Shown piece by piece: positions 15,123 to 22,560 of a DNA stretch of 64,000 nt. The notes under the pieces are model-generated. The model searched no databases. It was not told the DNA's origin and saw only the letters and a program-made list of their open reading frames with translations. The stretch is from CAXRDE01 sp964229355. GTDB lineage: Bacteria; Cyanobacteriota; Sericytochromatia; UBA7694. The DNA is taken from NCBI GenBank assembly GCA_964229355.1, contig CAXRDE010000024.1, positions 1 through 64,000 on the forward strand, in the 5' to 3' direction. Every line of letters begins with the position of its first letter. Within the stretch, counting starts at the first letter, position 1. The translations under genes were made by a program, and so were the position numbers.

Positions 15123-15593
15123 CTATCGTTTGTGTTTAAAGTTCTGCAAGGCCATCAGACCGTTCGCTGTTTTGCTGGTGAACTGCCGTGGTGGCAGCGG
15201 CGGTGGCTCATCGATGGGAGCAACTACCTTGCTGACAACGGGCTCTTGAGGCGTATCCTCAAGCACCCGCAGCAAATAAGCGTGGTTCTTGAATTGCTTG
15301 AAAGTGCCAGCCATTTGTTTGGCCCGCTGGGCATCCACCACTTTTTGCAACGCCTCAGCAAGCTGTGCCTCACGCTGTGAAAACGCCAACACCTCGTCAG
15401 CCAGGCGCAGTGCCTTTTCCCAGCTCAGCGCGCGCTTGGGCGAACGAAACAGCGACAGGTATGCCAGCAACGGGCGTGACACAGCAGGCTCCAGGGCAGC
15501 CATGCGCTGTAATAGTTGAGAGCCTGCTGCACTGTCCAGGGCAGCAATGAGATCAAACTCAGCGCAGCATGAGGGGCACTTAATTTTCATCAC
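15123..15593 (-). CDS. Hypothetical phage protein with N-terminal Cys pair
   Basis: 156 aa. It begins KIKCPSCCAEFDLIAAL, a possible half zinc ribbon, followed by an Ala/Leu-rich helical region and a Pro-rich basic tail. It resembles proteins next to gemA in Mu-like prophages, where the function is unknown. It overlaps gemA by 4 bp. Confidence 0.65.
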   Translation of the reverse strand: MMKIKCPSCCAEFDLIAALDSAAGSQLLQRMAALEPAVSRPLLAYLSLFRSPKRALSWEKALRLADEVLAFSQREAQLAEALQKVVDAQRAKQMAGTFKQFKNHAYLLRVLEDTPQEPVVSKVVAPIDEPPPLPPRQFTSKTANGLMALQNFKHKR

Positions 15594-16015
15594 TTGCCCT
15601 CCCTGCGTTTCTGGTACTCAAGCGCGGCGATTAGCTTGTGCAGTTGCTCAGTGTCGGCCCATTCAAGCCGGTCTGGCGCGTTGTCTGCAAACATACGCTT
15701 GAGCGTGGACAGTCCGTAGCTCAAGGGGCGGTCCAGCGCATACAGCAGCGCATAGACTTTTTTAAGCATGGGCTCGCGGTTCGAGCCCGCTTTGACACGC
15801 GTGGATGGTTTGTACACCGCACCGCCCGTGTCTTTGCGCATTTCGTCGAGTACGCGACGGCGTTCTGCCTGGCTCATGTCGCTGGCTGAGCGTTTGCCGG
15901 TCAGGGTCTCCAGGTAATCACGGTAGTCTTCGTCATCGAAGCCCAATTGCTTTTTGCCCAGGTGAATGGCGGCCAGTTCTTTTTTGCGCAGTGCTTCTGC
16001 TCTTGCTCTAGACAT
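15590..16015 (-). CDS. gemA: GemA-like protein (Mu gp16, DUF1018)
   Basis: 141 aa. The family signature is clear: AIHLGKKQLGFDDEDYRDYLETLTGKRSA split around residues 16-44, then LKKVYALLYAL and the C-terminal HKLIAALEYQKRR. In Mu, gemA modulates host gene expression and replication early in infection. It lies in the early operon between MuB and mor, as expected. Confidence 0.85.
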   Translation of the reverse strand: MSRARAEALRKKELAAIHLGKKQLGFDDEDYRDYLETLTGKRSASDMSQAERRRVLDEMRKDTGGAVYKPSTRVKAGSNREPMLKKVYALLYALDRPLSYGLSTLKRMFADNAPDRLEWADTEQLHKLIAALEYQKRREGK

Positions 16016-16277
16016 GGAGCGTCACCCTTTCTATAACCTCATCCCATGCGCGCACTTCAGCGGCCAGGGCTTCGGCAATGTCGATTTCACCCTGAATGGC
16101 AAAGTCCACGTCAGGCGTGTTGTACCAATCCATTGAACGCTGCGCGTCCAGGGCGCTGTCGAGGTTGGGGTACAAAATGGGGATCATTTGACCGGTGCGC
16201 AGATTGCGCAACTGGTAAAACTCACCGACCATATAAATGCCCAGCAGGGGTGTGGAAATAGGCTGATTCAAGCTCAT
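16008..16277 (-). CDS. Hypothetical phage protein, 89 aa
   Basis: Small acidic protein with one hydrophobic patch near the N-terminus and many Trp/Tyr residues (SMDWYNTPDVDFAIQGEID). It overlaps both neighbours by a few bases, which supports it as a real operon member. No family recognised. Confidence 0.6.
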   Translation of the reverse strand: MSLNQPISTPLLGIYMVGEFYQLRNLRTGQMIPILYPNLDSALDAQRSMDWYNTPDVDFAIQGEIDIAEALAAEVRAWDEVIERVTLHV

Positions 16278-16618
16278 TGGAGGCCTCCTTGTTGTTGTGC
16301 ACGGAGTGCGTGCAGTTCCTGGATTGCGGTTTCAGCAAAGATGTTGAGTTGCACAACCTGAACCTGGGGACGGGGTGTGGATGGCTTTTGCGCTGCGGGC
16401 TTGGCTGGACGCTTGCGAGCGGCACAAGTTGCAAAGTGTGAGACCTGCCGCGTAGCGTCGTAGCGATCCGCGCGAATGTGGCCATCAATGGGCATGGACT
16501 TATCGTTTGCTGTCGTAACCCAGGTAATGTCGGCTTTGCAGTGGCGGCAGCGCGCCCAATTGGTCGGACAGTCGCATTCAGTACCTTTGTGGCAATGGCA
16601 AATGGGATCTTTACGCAT
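16274..16618 (-). CDS. Hypothetical phage protein with Cys/His metal-binding N-terminus
   Basis: 114 aa. The N-terminus holds CHCHKGTECDC, then ARCRHCKADITW and a later HFATC, suggesting a small zinc site. The C-terminal half is Pro/Ala-rich with a final helix. It overlaps the MuB-like gene by 8 bp. DNA or RNA binding is possible but not shown. Confidence 0.6.
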   Translation of the reverse strand: MRKDPICHCHKGTECDCPTNWARCRHCKADITWVTTANDKSMPIDGHIRADRYDATRQVSHFATCAARKRPAKPAAQKPSTPRPQVQVVQLNIFAETAIQELHALRAQQQGGLQ

Positions 16619-17546
16619 GACTTAAATCCTTCCAAGCTGCTTTGATGTGAGAGTGTGCAGGCTGCGCTCCAGCGGCAAACATCACTGCAAGGCGCAGGGT
16701 TTTGACAACTGAACGCAGCGCACCGGCCTTATTGCCCACTTCATCTGCAAGAAAGTCTAACGACTTCTTGTCATCAGGGCTTACACCCATCGCAATCGCC
16801 AGGGCGACCACGTCTTTTTTGCTGGCACGGGTTAAACGCACACGCTTACCGATGCGACTAAACAGGCGGTCGAGGTGAGATGCACGATTGCCCCCGGTCA
16901 TTGAAGCGTAAACCGCCTCGTTACCCACCAGGGCAAAGCCGATTTCGGCGCTATCGTGCAGCGAACGAATCGCGTCAAGCGCAGCGGTACTCAGGTGCTG
17001 GGCTTCGTCAATAATCATCAGGCCGTTGGTGCCTGTGATGCGGCGCAAGATCTCACGCTGCATACGCAGTGCAGACGCGGGCGGATTTTTAATGCCCAGG
17101 GCAATACAAATCTCATCCAGGCAACCTGCCACAGAGCTAGATGCAGGGGTCATGGTAGCGTGCCAAACGCTGGCGTATTGCTGGCGATACGCTTTGCAGG
17201 TAGCTGTCTTGCCGAGCCCTGCTGATCCGTAGATGACTGTCATATCGTTAAAGCCATGGGCGAATTTCAGAGCACCGTTAATGCGCACAGCGGTGGGTGT
17301 TTCAACCCAGTCGGGTGCGTCAGGCACCATCGGAGCGGCTTGTTTTTCTTCACGGAGGGACAGCCAGGCATCCAGCTTTTTGAGCTGATTGGCAGGATCG
17401 GCGTTGTAGGTGCCGTTCAGCAATTGAGCCAGAGAAGCTGGACTTAAGCCCGCTTCTTTTGCTACCACGGCCTGGGTCAGACCTGTAGACTCAAGCGCTT
17501 TGCGAAATCTGGTAAGGGTATCGTTTGTGTTTACTGTACTTTGCAT
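16611..17546 (-). CDS. MuB-like AAA+ ATPase, transposition target selector
   Basis: 311 aa. The N-terminal HTH (residues 22-46, LTQAVVAKEAGLSPASLAQLL) is followed by an AAA+ core with Walker A GSAGLGKT (107-114) and Walker B LMIIDEAQ (176-183), plus sensor-like SRIGKRVRL. MuB binds DNA non-specifically, delivers target DNA to the transposase and gives target immunity. It is encoded downstream of the transposase, separated by four small genes. Confidence 0.9.
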   Translation of the reverse strand: MQSTVNTNDTLTRFRKALESTGLTQAVVAKEAGLSPASLAQLLNGTYNADPANQLKKLDAWLSLREEKQAAPMVPDAPDWVETPTAVRINGALKFAHGFNDMTVIYGSAGLGKTATCKAYRQQYASVWHATMTPASSSVAGCLDEICIALGIKNPPASALRMQREILRRITGTNGLMIIDEAQHLSTAALDAIRSLHDSAEIGFALVGNEAVYASMTGGNRASHLDRLFSRIGKRVRLTRASKKDVVALAIAMGVSPDDKKSLDFLADEVGNKAGALRSVVKTLRLAVMFAAGAQPAHSHIKAAWKDLSHA

Positions 17547-17566
17547 CTTATACTTATCCTTGGAAA

Positions 17567-17794
17567 TTAATTTGTGGTCGTCACTGCGTTGGCGACTTCT
17601 TTTTTTGTCTTAACGCCGGTTTCAAAGATGGCTTTGAATTTGGCATTGCGCTGGGCTTTGGCTCGCTCTCGGCGGCTTTTGGCTCTGGCACGTGACATCT
17701 CGCAGCACACACCGTAGCCGAAGATAAAGCCGATGCCTGCGCAGAACGCTGAAAGCGTCACCAGGTTGAGAAGGTAGAAAACATTGCTGTTCAT
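17567..17794 (-). CDS. Small membrane protein, phage early operon
   Basis: 75 aa. One transmembrane helix (about 6-28, Gly/Cys-rich) is followed by a strongly basic region (SRARAKSRRERAKAQR). Its ATG overlaps the stop of the upstream gene. Function unknown. Confidence 0.55.
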   Translation of the reverse strand: MNSNVFYLLNLVTLSAFCAGIGFIFGYGVCCEMSRARAKSRRERAKAQRNAKFKAIFETGVKTKKEVANAVTTTN

Positions 17795-18018
17795 TAGATC
17801 ATTCCCTTCTTGTTTTTGAGGCGTGTAAGGGTCTTTCGTAACTCACCGATAGCACCGTTTTTAATGCGTTTTGCTACGTCTGGCGTGCCATTCTCTGCAA
17901 TGAAATCAAACAACCCTTTGTTGCCTGCAATATGCGTTTTGAAAACGAGGCGCCCCCGCTTATTCATTTGCTCCTGGTCAATCAAAACAGTGATGATGTA
18001 AACATGTGGATTAGCCAT
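17794..18018 (-). CDS. Hypothetical phage early protein, 74 aa
   Basis: The start at 18018 follows GGAGG at good spacing, and the long upstream frame is discarded because it overlaps two genes. The protein is basic with a beta-rich start (ANPHVYIITVLIDQ). Function unknown. Confidence 0.6.
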   Translation of the reverse strand: MANPHVYIITVLIDQEQMNKRGRLVFKTHIAGNKGLFDFIAENGTPDVAKRIKNGAIGELRKTLTRLKNKKGMI

Positions 18019-18265
18019 TGCTCTTTGCCTCCATGATCCGGTTGCGTCTATGTGCAATGTCTGCAAAGAAGCTTTCAAACAGATCTTCAACTTCATTGCG
18101 CATGGTCTCAAATTCATCATCTGAAAAATGATGGACAAGGGCATTCTTAAAGCGTTGGTCTACGGCATTCTTGAACACGAACTCGGTACCGTCACCATCT
18201 TCTTTCATTGCGACTACAAGGGCCAAAGCAAGCTCTTCATTGGGTTCTATTACTTTTTTAGACAT
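18011..18265 (-). CDS. Hypothetical phage early protein, 84 aa
   Basis: The start at 18265 follows AAAGGAG. Acidic and helical (NEELALALVVAMKEDGDGTEF, then a Glu/Phe-rich C-terminal helix). It overlaps both neighbours by 8 bp. No family recognised. Confidence 0.6.
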   Translation of the reverse strand: MSKKVIEPNEELALALVVAMKEDGDGTEFVFKNAVDQRFKNALVHHFSDDEFETMRNEVEDLFESFFADIAHRRNRIMEAKSNG

Positions 18266-18530
18266 TGCTGGGCTCCTTTGCTGCTCTGTAATCAGCAATA
18301 ACTTCGCCATTGCGGTCAAAGTAAACGGTCTCCCAAGTCGGGTGGCAGTTATGCTCATGTTTGCCGTACTTCTGCTGGTTGGCAAAAACCACATCAAGAT
18401 TGCCTGAACCGTTCATTCCAACAATGGTGCCAATATCACCATCAACCTGAACCATCATCCCAATGCGCGGGAAATCCAGCCCTCTAACTCGCTTCATATC
18501 CTCAATAAACTGCTTCTCTTTTTTCGTCAT
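18258..18530 (-). CDS. Hypothetical phage early protein, 90 aa
   Basis: ATG at 18530 with AAGGAA seven bases upstream. Residues 20-55 look like a small SH3/KOW-type barrel (GMMVQVDGDIGTIVGMNGSG). A role in nucleic acid or protein binding is possible. It lies directly after the transposase. Confidence 0.6.
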   Translation of the reverse strand: MTKKEKQFIEDMKRVRGLDFPRIGMMVQVDGDIGTIVGMNGSGNLDVVFANQQKYGKHEHNCHPTWETVYFDRNGEVIADYRAAKEPSNV

Positions 18531-18553
18531 CGTTCTATTCCTTATCATTCAAA

Positions 18554-20551
18554 TTAAAATTCATCGTCTTCGGTTCTTCGGGGCAGTTGAATCACTTCAT
18601 TCATGTACCGTTCAGCAACATGTAGACCTCCTTCCTCGCCATTGGCTACCTTGGGCAAAGGCTCTTGCTCCTGCTCCAGGCGCTTGCGCGTGAAGTCGAG
18701 AGCAATAATGCCTGGCTCTGGAATTTCGGCGGCCTCGGCTTCGGGGTACAAAGCGGCAAGCTCTTGAGCTTCCATGCGGATTTGCGCGGCGTTGGCTTTT
18801 TTTGTTGCTTTCTCGAAACGGGCTTTTTCTTTTGCCCATTCGCGGGCTGACTCTGTATCGTTAAAGCCGACATCAGCCATATGATGGGCCTTGGTAATGA
18901 ATGCCCCATCAATGCGAGTAATGGTAACGTCCTGGGTAAAGTCGGCAGGATCGTAATAAACAACCACTTCTTGCCCCATAAATTTCGACAGGTTTTCATG
19001 GGAATAACGGTGGGCACCCATTGGCCCTTTACCCGCTTTTAGCTTCACTTCAAAGTGCGTTTTGCTTACCCGTACAACTTCGGGCATTAACAGCAGCATT
19101 GAACGCTTAGACTCAGGAATTAAGCGCACTTCACTGGCAGAGAATAATTGCTCAAACAATTCATCAAAGGACAGCACACCGTGACACTCAGGGGTACGAC
19201 GCCCTTTCTTTGCATTGAAGCGGGCGACTTCTTCAGCCACCACTGCCGCGAACTCTTCAAAGGTCACGGCGGTTTTTACTGAAAAGCCACGATCCCGCAA
19301 GCGAGGATTGGTGCGCACTTTCTCATGGACCCCGCCCTTGCCAAAAGCACGTTCTACAGGGCGAGACCCCTTGTTTGCTTTCTGACTTGGGTCTGTAAAG
19401 CGAGGATCAATGCCTACGTGCTTAAGCAGGCCCAGGGGATCATTATCTCGATTCTTAAAACGGCGGCGATTAAATGCCCGCCCTGTCATCGCCTTGTTTG
19501 CAGCAACGCGGGTATTGTCGATCCATGCAAAGGCAGGGGAGCACACAGCAGTCAGGTCATAGGTTGCCAGGCGAAACAGATCTGTATTTTCAGTTTTGCC
19601 CAGACGGTAAGCCAGGATTTTACCAGTGCGAATGTCCTGCCAAAACCAGCCAGTGGGTGTGCTTACCACTTCACCATCGGGGAACTTGACATAGAACGAA
19701 TCCAGTTTAAGTCCATCACCATTGACGGCTTCACCAGGCGCAAACATGGTTTTGTCTCGGCGCTGGGGCGGGTACATCTTCATCAAGGTCTCTATTCCCT
19801 CTCTTTCATAAATGATTTGCTGTGGCGTAAACTCACGCTGTAAGCGACGTTTAAAGGTGCTTTCAGACGGAATAGGCTCCCAACCATTCTTATTGGCGGC
19901 CTCAACCGTTCGCTCATAAGCATCTGTCCAGGTGACTTTGTGCTTTCTTGATCGAGTTAAGTAGTGGCGGCAGTAAAAGTCCCAGGCGCTGGGATGAATC
20001 TCAGCACCCGTCACGACAACAGAACCGTGACGTGGAATAAGCAGCACCGCCCAATCCTTCTGTGGGAAGGCATCGATAGATCGCCCCATCTTGGCCCCGT
20101 CATACCACCATCTCCGCAAGCTGCCTTCAGACACCCCATTCGTTTCAGCAACCAGAGCAAGAGCATCGCGCAGGCTTGATACAGTTTTGGAATACATCAA
20201 AGCTTGCACCTCCATTAACAGAGTCGCCTTTTCCGCTCCTTTATCCCTCTGCTTCTGGGTACGGGTTTTGGCCCAGTCCCATAATTGACGCGAATGCTCT
20301 GGCGTCCATTCGAAGTCAGCAACAGGTGCTTTCTCGGCGGGCGCAGGCTTTTCGATTTGTCCGGTTTTATGGAGGTGAAGGATCACTTTAGCCTGGACAG
20401 CTTCGGGGAGGTCTTTGAGAAAAAAATTGATTTTTTGCCCTCCTATACCCGCTTCTGTACGTGACGGCCACCCTTCACGATCGGCTTTTTTTCTAACACC
20501 ACGGGCAGTTATACAAAGCGCTTCAGCGATAACAGAACTATCTACAATCAC
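18554..20551 (-). CDS. MuA-type DDE transposase
   Basis: 665 aa from GTG. The N-terminal winged helix (about 1-60, ALCITARGVRKKADREGWPS) is the Mu end/enhancer-binding type. The catalytic triad is intact: Asp279 in NGDG, Asp345 in WIDN and Glu400 in RPVERAFG, close to the D269/D336/E392 spacing of MuA. A beta-barrel region and a basic C-terminal domain that would contact MuB and ClpX follow. It drives integration and replicative transposition. An intact triad means the element may still move even though virion genes are missing. Confidence 0.95.
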   Translation of the reverse strand: MIVDSSVIAEALCITARGVRKKADREGWPSRTEAGIGGQKINFFLKDLPEAVQAKVILHLHKTGQIEKPAPAEKAPVADFEWTPEHSRQLWDWAKTRTQKQRDKGAEKATLLMEVQALMYSKTVSSLRDALALVAETNGVSEGSLRRWWYDGAKMGRSIDAFPQKDWAVLLIPRHGSVVVTGAEIHPSAWDFYCRHYLTRSRKHKVTWTDAYERTVEAANKNGWEPIPSESTFKRRLQREFTPQQIIYEREGIETLMKMYPPQRRDKTMFAPGEAVNGDGLKLDSFYVKFPDGEVVSTPTGWFWQDIRTGKILAYRLGKTENTDLFRLATYDLTAVCSPAFAWIDNTRVAANKAMTGRAFNRRRFKNRDNDPLGLLKHVGIDPRFTDPSQKANKGSRPVERAFGKGGVHEKVRTNPRLRDRGFSVKTAVTFEEFAAVVAEEVARFNAKKGRRTPECHGVLSFDELFEQLFSASEVRLIPESKRSMLLLMPEVVRVSKTHFEVKLKAGKGPMGAHRYSHENLSKFMGQEVVVYYDPADFTQDVTITRIDGAFITKAHHMADVGFNDTESAREWAKEKARFEKATKKANAAQIRMEAQELAALYPEAEAAEIPEPGIIALDFTRKRLEQEQEPLPKVANGEEGGLHVAERYMNEVIQLPRRTEDDEF

Positions 20552-20745
20552 TAAATGACACCCTCTTTTAAGCCTAATAAAACAGCAGCACGATGCGCTT
20601 CCCCATAATTCCCTTTATTACCACCGTTGATAACGGCATAAACGATTCGTTCGTTAAACCCGTGCTTGCTTGCCCACGAACGTATAGTAGTTCCAGTACG
20701 CTGAAATTCCGCCCGAACTTCTTTGCGAGTTTTAATTCGTGCCAT
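20551..20745 (-). CDS. DNA-binding protein, BcepMu gp16 family
   Basis: 64 aa from ATG at 20745. The pattern RKEVRAEFQRTGTTIRSWA, then FNERIVYAVINGGNKGNYGEAHRAAVLLGLK, is that of the BcepMu gp16 family, a small HTH regulator that stands where Mu has ner. It is the first gene of the early operon and lies behind a near-perfect promoter. Its stop overlaps the transposase GTG. Confidence 0.85.
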   Translation of the reverse strand: MARIKTRKEVRAEFQRTGTTIRSWASKHGFNERIVYAVINGGNKGNYGEAHRAAVLLGLKEGVI

Positions 20746-20799
20746 AGACACTTTTGTTACCCCTTTCAATGTGAAATACTATAAAAAACTATGTAACTC

Positions 20800-20829
20800 A
20801 TTATAGGGACTTATTCGGTTCCTTGTCAA
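20800..20829 (-). promoter_or_regulatory. Phage early promoter
   Basis: On the minus strand TTGACA (20829-20824), an 18-bp spacer and TATAAT (20805-20800) are both perfect hexamers. The spacer contains GGAACC, matching the half-site repeated toward the repressor gene, so repressor binding would block it. Confidence 0.85.
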
Positions 20830-20852
20830 TGAAAGGTAAGAAAAAATGCTTC

Positions 20853-20878
20853 TTTTTGTTCCGACTTTTTGTTCCGAC
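20853..20878. promoter_or_regulatory. Tandem 13-bp repeats, likely repressor operators
   Basis: TTTTTGTTCCGAC occurs twice back to back (20853-20865, 20866-20878). GTTCC/GGAAC half-sites recur at 20818, 20932, 20961, 20984 and 20995, inside and around the early promoter and the repressor start. Clustered half-sites between divergent repressor and early genes are typical of Mu-like operator regions. Confidence 0.6.
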
Positions 20879-20976
20879 TTTAAAAGACCATACTTCTACA
20901 AAACACAAGAAACACAATGTTTCACCCAAGTAGGAACAAGTGTTTTACATCAAACCCACCGTTCCGGCTTAGTCCT

Positions 20977-21402
20977 ATGAACCCGGAACAAATTGGTTCC
21001 CGCATTAAAGCGTGGAGAAAGCACTTAGGTTTAACTCAAGTTGGATTTGCAGAGCTATCAGGGGTGCATATTGGAGTCCTTAAAAAATATGAAAGGGGAG
21101 TAAACGTACCCGGAGGCGAAGTGCTGGGAGCATTTTCACAGACCGGAGTAAACATCAACTGGCTTTTAACTGGTGAAGGAGAAATGATAACTAAAGCATC
21201 ATTTGAAGAAGCCAGTGAAAATGAGCTTCCTGAAGACTTACAAGAGTTTGAAGAAGGGATTCAAGAAATGTTCAGGCTACTCATTGAGATGGAAGAGCCC
21301 CGCCGCGGCATGGCTGTGAGCGAGATTGTGAATAAAGTAAAAGAAGCCGCAATGGTAGATCAAATGGCAAAAAAGCTGCGTGAGCTGGAACAAGAAAAAT
21401 AA
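20977..21402 (+). CDS. Prophage repressor (XRE-type HTH)
   Basis: 141 aa from ATG at 20977. The HTH at residues 5-60 is MNPEQIGSRIKAWRKHLGLT, then QVGFAELSGVHIGVLKKYERG and VNINWLLTGEGEM, a CI/XRE pattern. An acidic, coiled-coil C-terminus suits oligomerisation. It is divergent from the early operon, as Mu c is from ner. It is likely the immunity repressor acting on the GTTCC half-sites. Confidence 0.85.
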   Translation: MNPEQIGSRIKAWRKHLGLTQVGFAELSGVHIGVLKKYERGVNVPGGEVLGAFSQTGVNINWLLTGEGEMITKASFEEASENELPEDLQEFEEGIQEMFRLLIEMEEPRRGMAVSEIVNKVKEAAMVDQMAKKLRELEQEK

Positions 21403-21419
21403 TACATTTTCAATTATTT

Positions 21420-21448
21420 TTTACACTGATTGTATTTTAATGTATAAT
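21420..21448 (+). promoter_or_regulatory. Strong sigma70 promoter after repressor gene
   Basis: TTTACA (21420-21425), a 17-bp spacer and perfect TATAAT (21443-21448). It points at the 54-aa and lipoprotein genes and is not overlapped by repressor half-sites. Confidence 0.7.
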
Positions 21449-21488
21449 TAGCCTTATTTATTACATCATAAATAAAATGAGGCTACTA

Positions 21489-21653
21489 GTGGATTCTGGC
21501 ACATTGCAAACAGTACCTGTTAAATTAAAGAACTACGACAATGAACTAAACAGCGTTATTGAAGCCATGATGCGAATGCACCCAGACAGCCGAAAAACCA
21601 TTCTCAAATCAGTGTTGAACGATTTAAAGCAGCAGAGAAACACCCTAAAGTAA
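21489..21653 (+). CDS. Small hypothetical protein, 54 aa
   Basis: GTG at 21489 is placed six bases after GAGG; an ATG at 21477 in frame would give 58 aa but lacks a site. The product is helical and amphipathic (LNSVIEAMMRMHPDSRKTILKSV). It lies between a strong promoter and the lipoprotein gene. No family recognised. Confidence 0.5.
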   Translation: MDSGTLQTVPVKLKNYDNELNSVIEAMMRMHPDSRKTILKSVLNDLKQQRNTLK

Positions 21654-21713
21654 TTTGTGATAGGATCGTATATTCTAAATTACTTTTATTAAAATTAGGG
21701 GCAAAATCAAATC

Positions 21714-22268
21714 ATGAAAAAACTATCTCACGTCTTTTTGCTTACAGCCTGTATAACGCTTTTAAACTGTAGCCCAGAAGAAAACCAAACCACTGAAAAC
21801 AGTGAAGCAACTAAAGCAGTCACCACTGAGACACAAACTGAGACGGTTGAAATTGAATCAGAACCCATTACTACTCCTAGTCCTGCGCCAACCAAAGAGG
21901 AGATTAAAGCTGTATTCTCAAGCGTCTCAAGCTTAAAGACAGAGTTTGAAAAAGCTATCAAAGAAAAAAATCTAGATCTTTACCATAAAGCAAAAGCAGA
22001 GTGGGGTGCTGAAGAGAAAAAAATAGAGGCTCTCATGGAAAAGTACAGTCCTAGTGCTATTTATAACTCTCCCGTTAAAGATTGCCAAGATGCCTTCTAC
22101 CATATGTATCAGGCATACGTTGTTTTTTGGGGAGGCGCAACGAACCCTGCTGATGAGCGGGAAAAACGCGCTTATGAAGAGGATCGTGATAAGCTTTCTA
22201 AGCTATTCAATGAATGTAGGGTATCTGCCGAAACAGGAAAAAGTTTTTCTGAGAGGAACCCCGAATGA
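21714..22268 (+). CDS. Predicted lipoprotein, prophage-end cargo
   Basis: 184 aa. The signal peptide MKKLSHVFLLTACITLLNC ends in a lipobox with Cys19. A Thr/Glu-rich linker (25-60) and a helical, Lys/Glu-rich domain follow, with two Cys (in KDCQDA and NECRV) that could form a disulfide. It is downstream of a repressor-independent promoter and upstream of a perfect terminator at the prophage edge. Lipoproteins in this setting often block superinfecting phages at the envelope, but no family match is claimed. Confidence 0.65.
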   Translation: MKKLSHVFLLTACITLLNCSPEENQTTENSEATKAVTTETQTETVEIESEPITTPSPAPTKEEIKAVFSSVSSLKTEFEKAIKEKNLDLYHKAKAEWGAEEKKIEALMEKYSPSAIYNSPVKDCQDAFYHMYQAYVVFWGGATNPADEREKRAYEEDRDKLSKLFNECRVSAETGKSFSERNPE

Positions 22269-22324
22269 GAATCTCAATAAAGTCACCTTAAACGCTTTTC
22301 AAACAACTTTCAAACGCTAAATTT

Positions 22325-22362
22325 AAAAATGCACCCGTGTCTCAAACTGGGTGCATTTTTTT
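22325..22362. terminator. Bidirectional rho-independent terminator
   Basis: The 12-bp perfect arms AAAAATGCACCC (22325-22336) and GGGTGCATTTTT (22349-22360) flank a 12-base loop, with A and T runs on either side. It closes the lipoprotein transcript and shields the CRISPR leader from prophage read-through. Confidence 0.85.
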
Positions 22363-22560
22363 GCAAAAAATCACAAAATCAAAAAGTGTCGCAATCTGGC
22401 GCAAAATTAAAAAACCAAAATCACCATCATATTTAAACACAGTCTATAACAGGTTTTCACGGTTCATCACGCATAGTCACGGTATGTATGGGCGGGGGTA
22501 GGGCTGTGTCTCAAACTCTCTGAACGCTCACACTTAACGGGCTTCTTTTATTTTTCACCT
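22363..22560 (+). promoter_or_regulatory. CRISPR leader region and probable prophage boundary
   Basis: 198 bp without a gene. The first part is A-rich (to about 22440), the second mixed, ending TTTTTCACCT just before the first repeat. In I-E systems the leader lies 5' of repeats in this orientation. The loop sequence of the preceding terminator, GTGTCTCAAACT, recurs exactly at 22506-22517 and imperfectly (GTGTCGCAATCT) at 22386-22397, which may be prophage-end binding sites. The exact prophage end could not be fixed. Confidence 0.4.
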
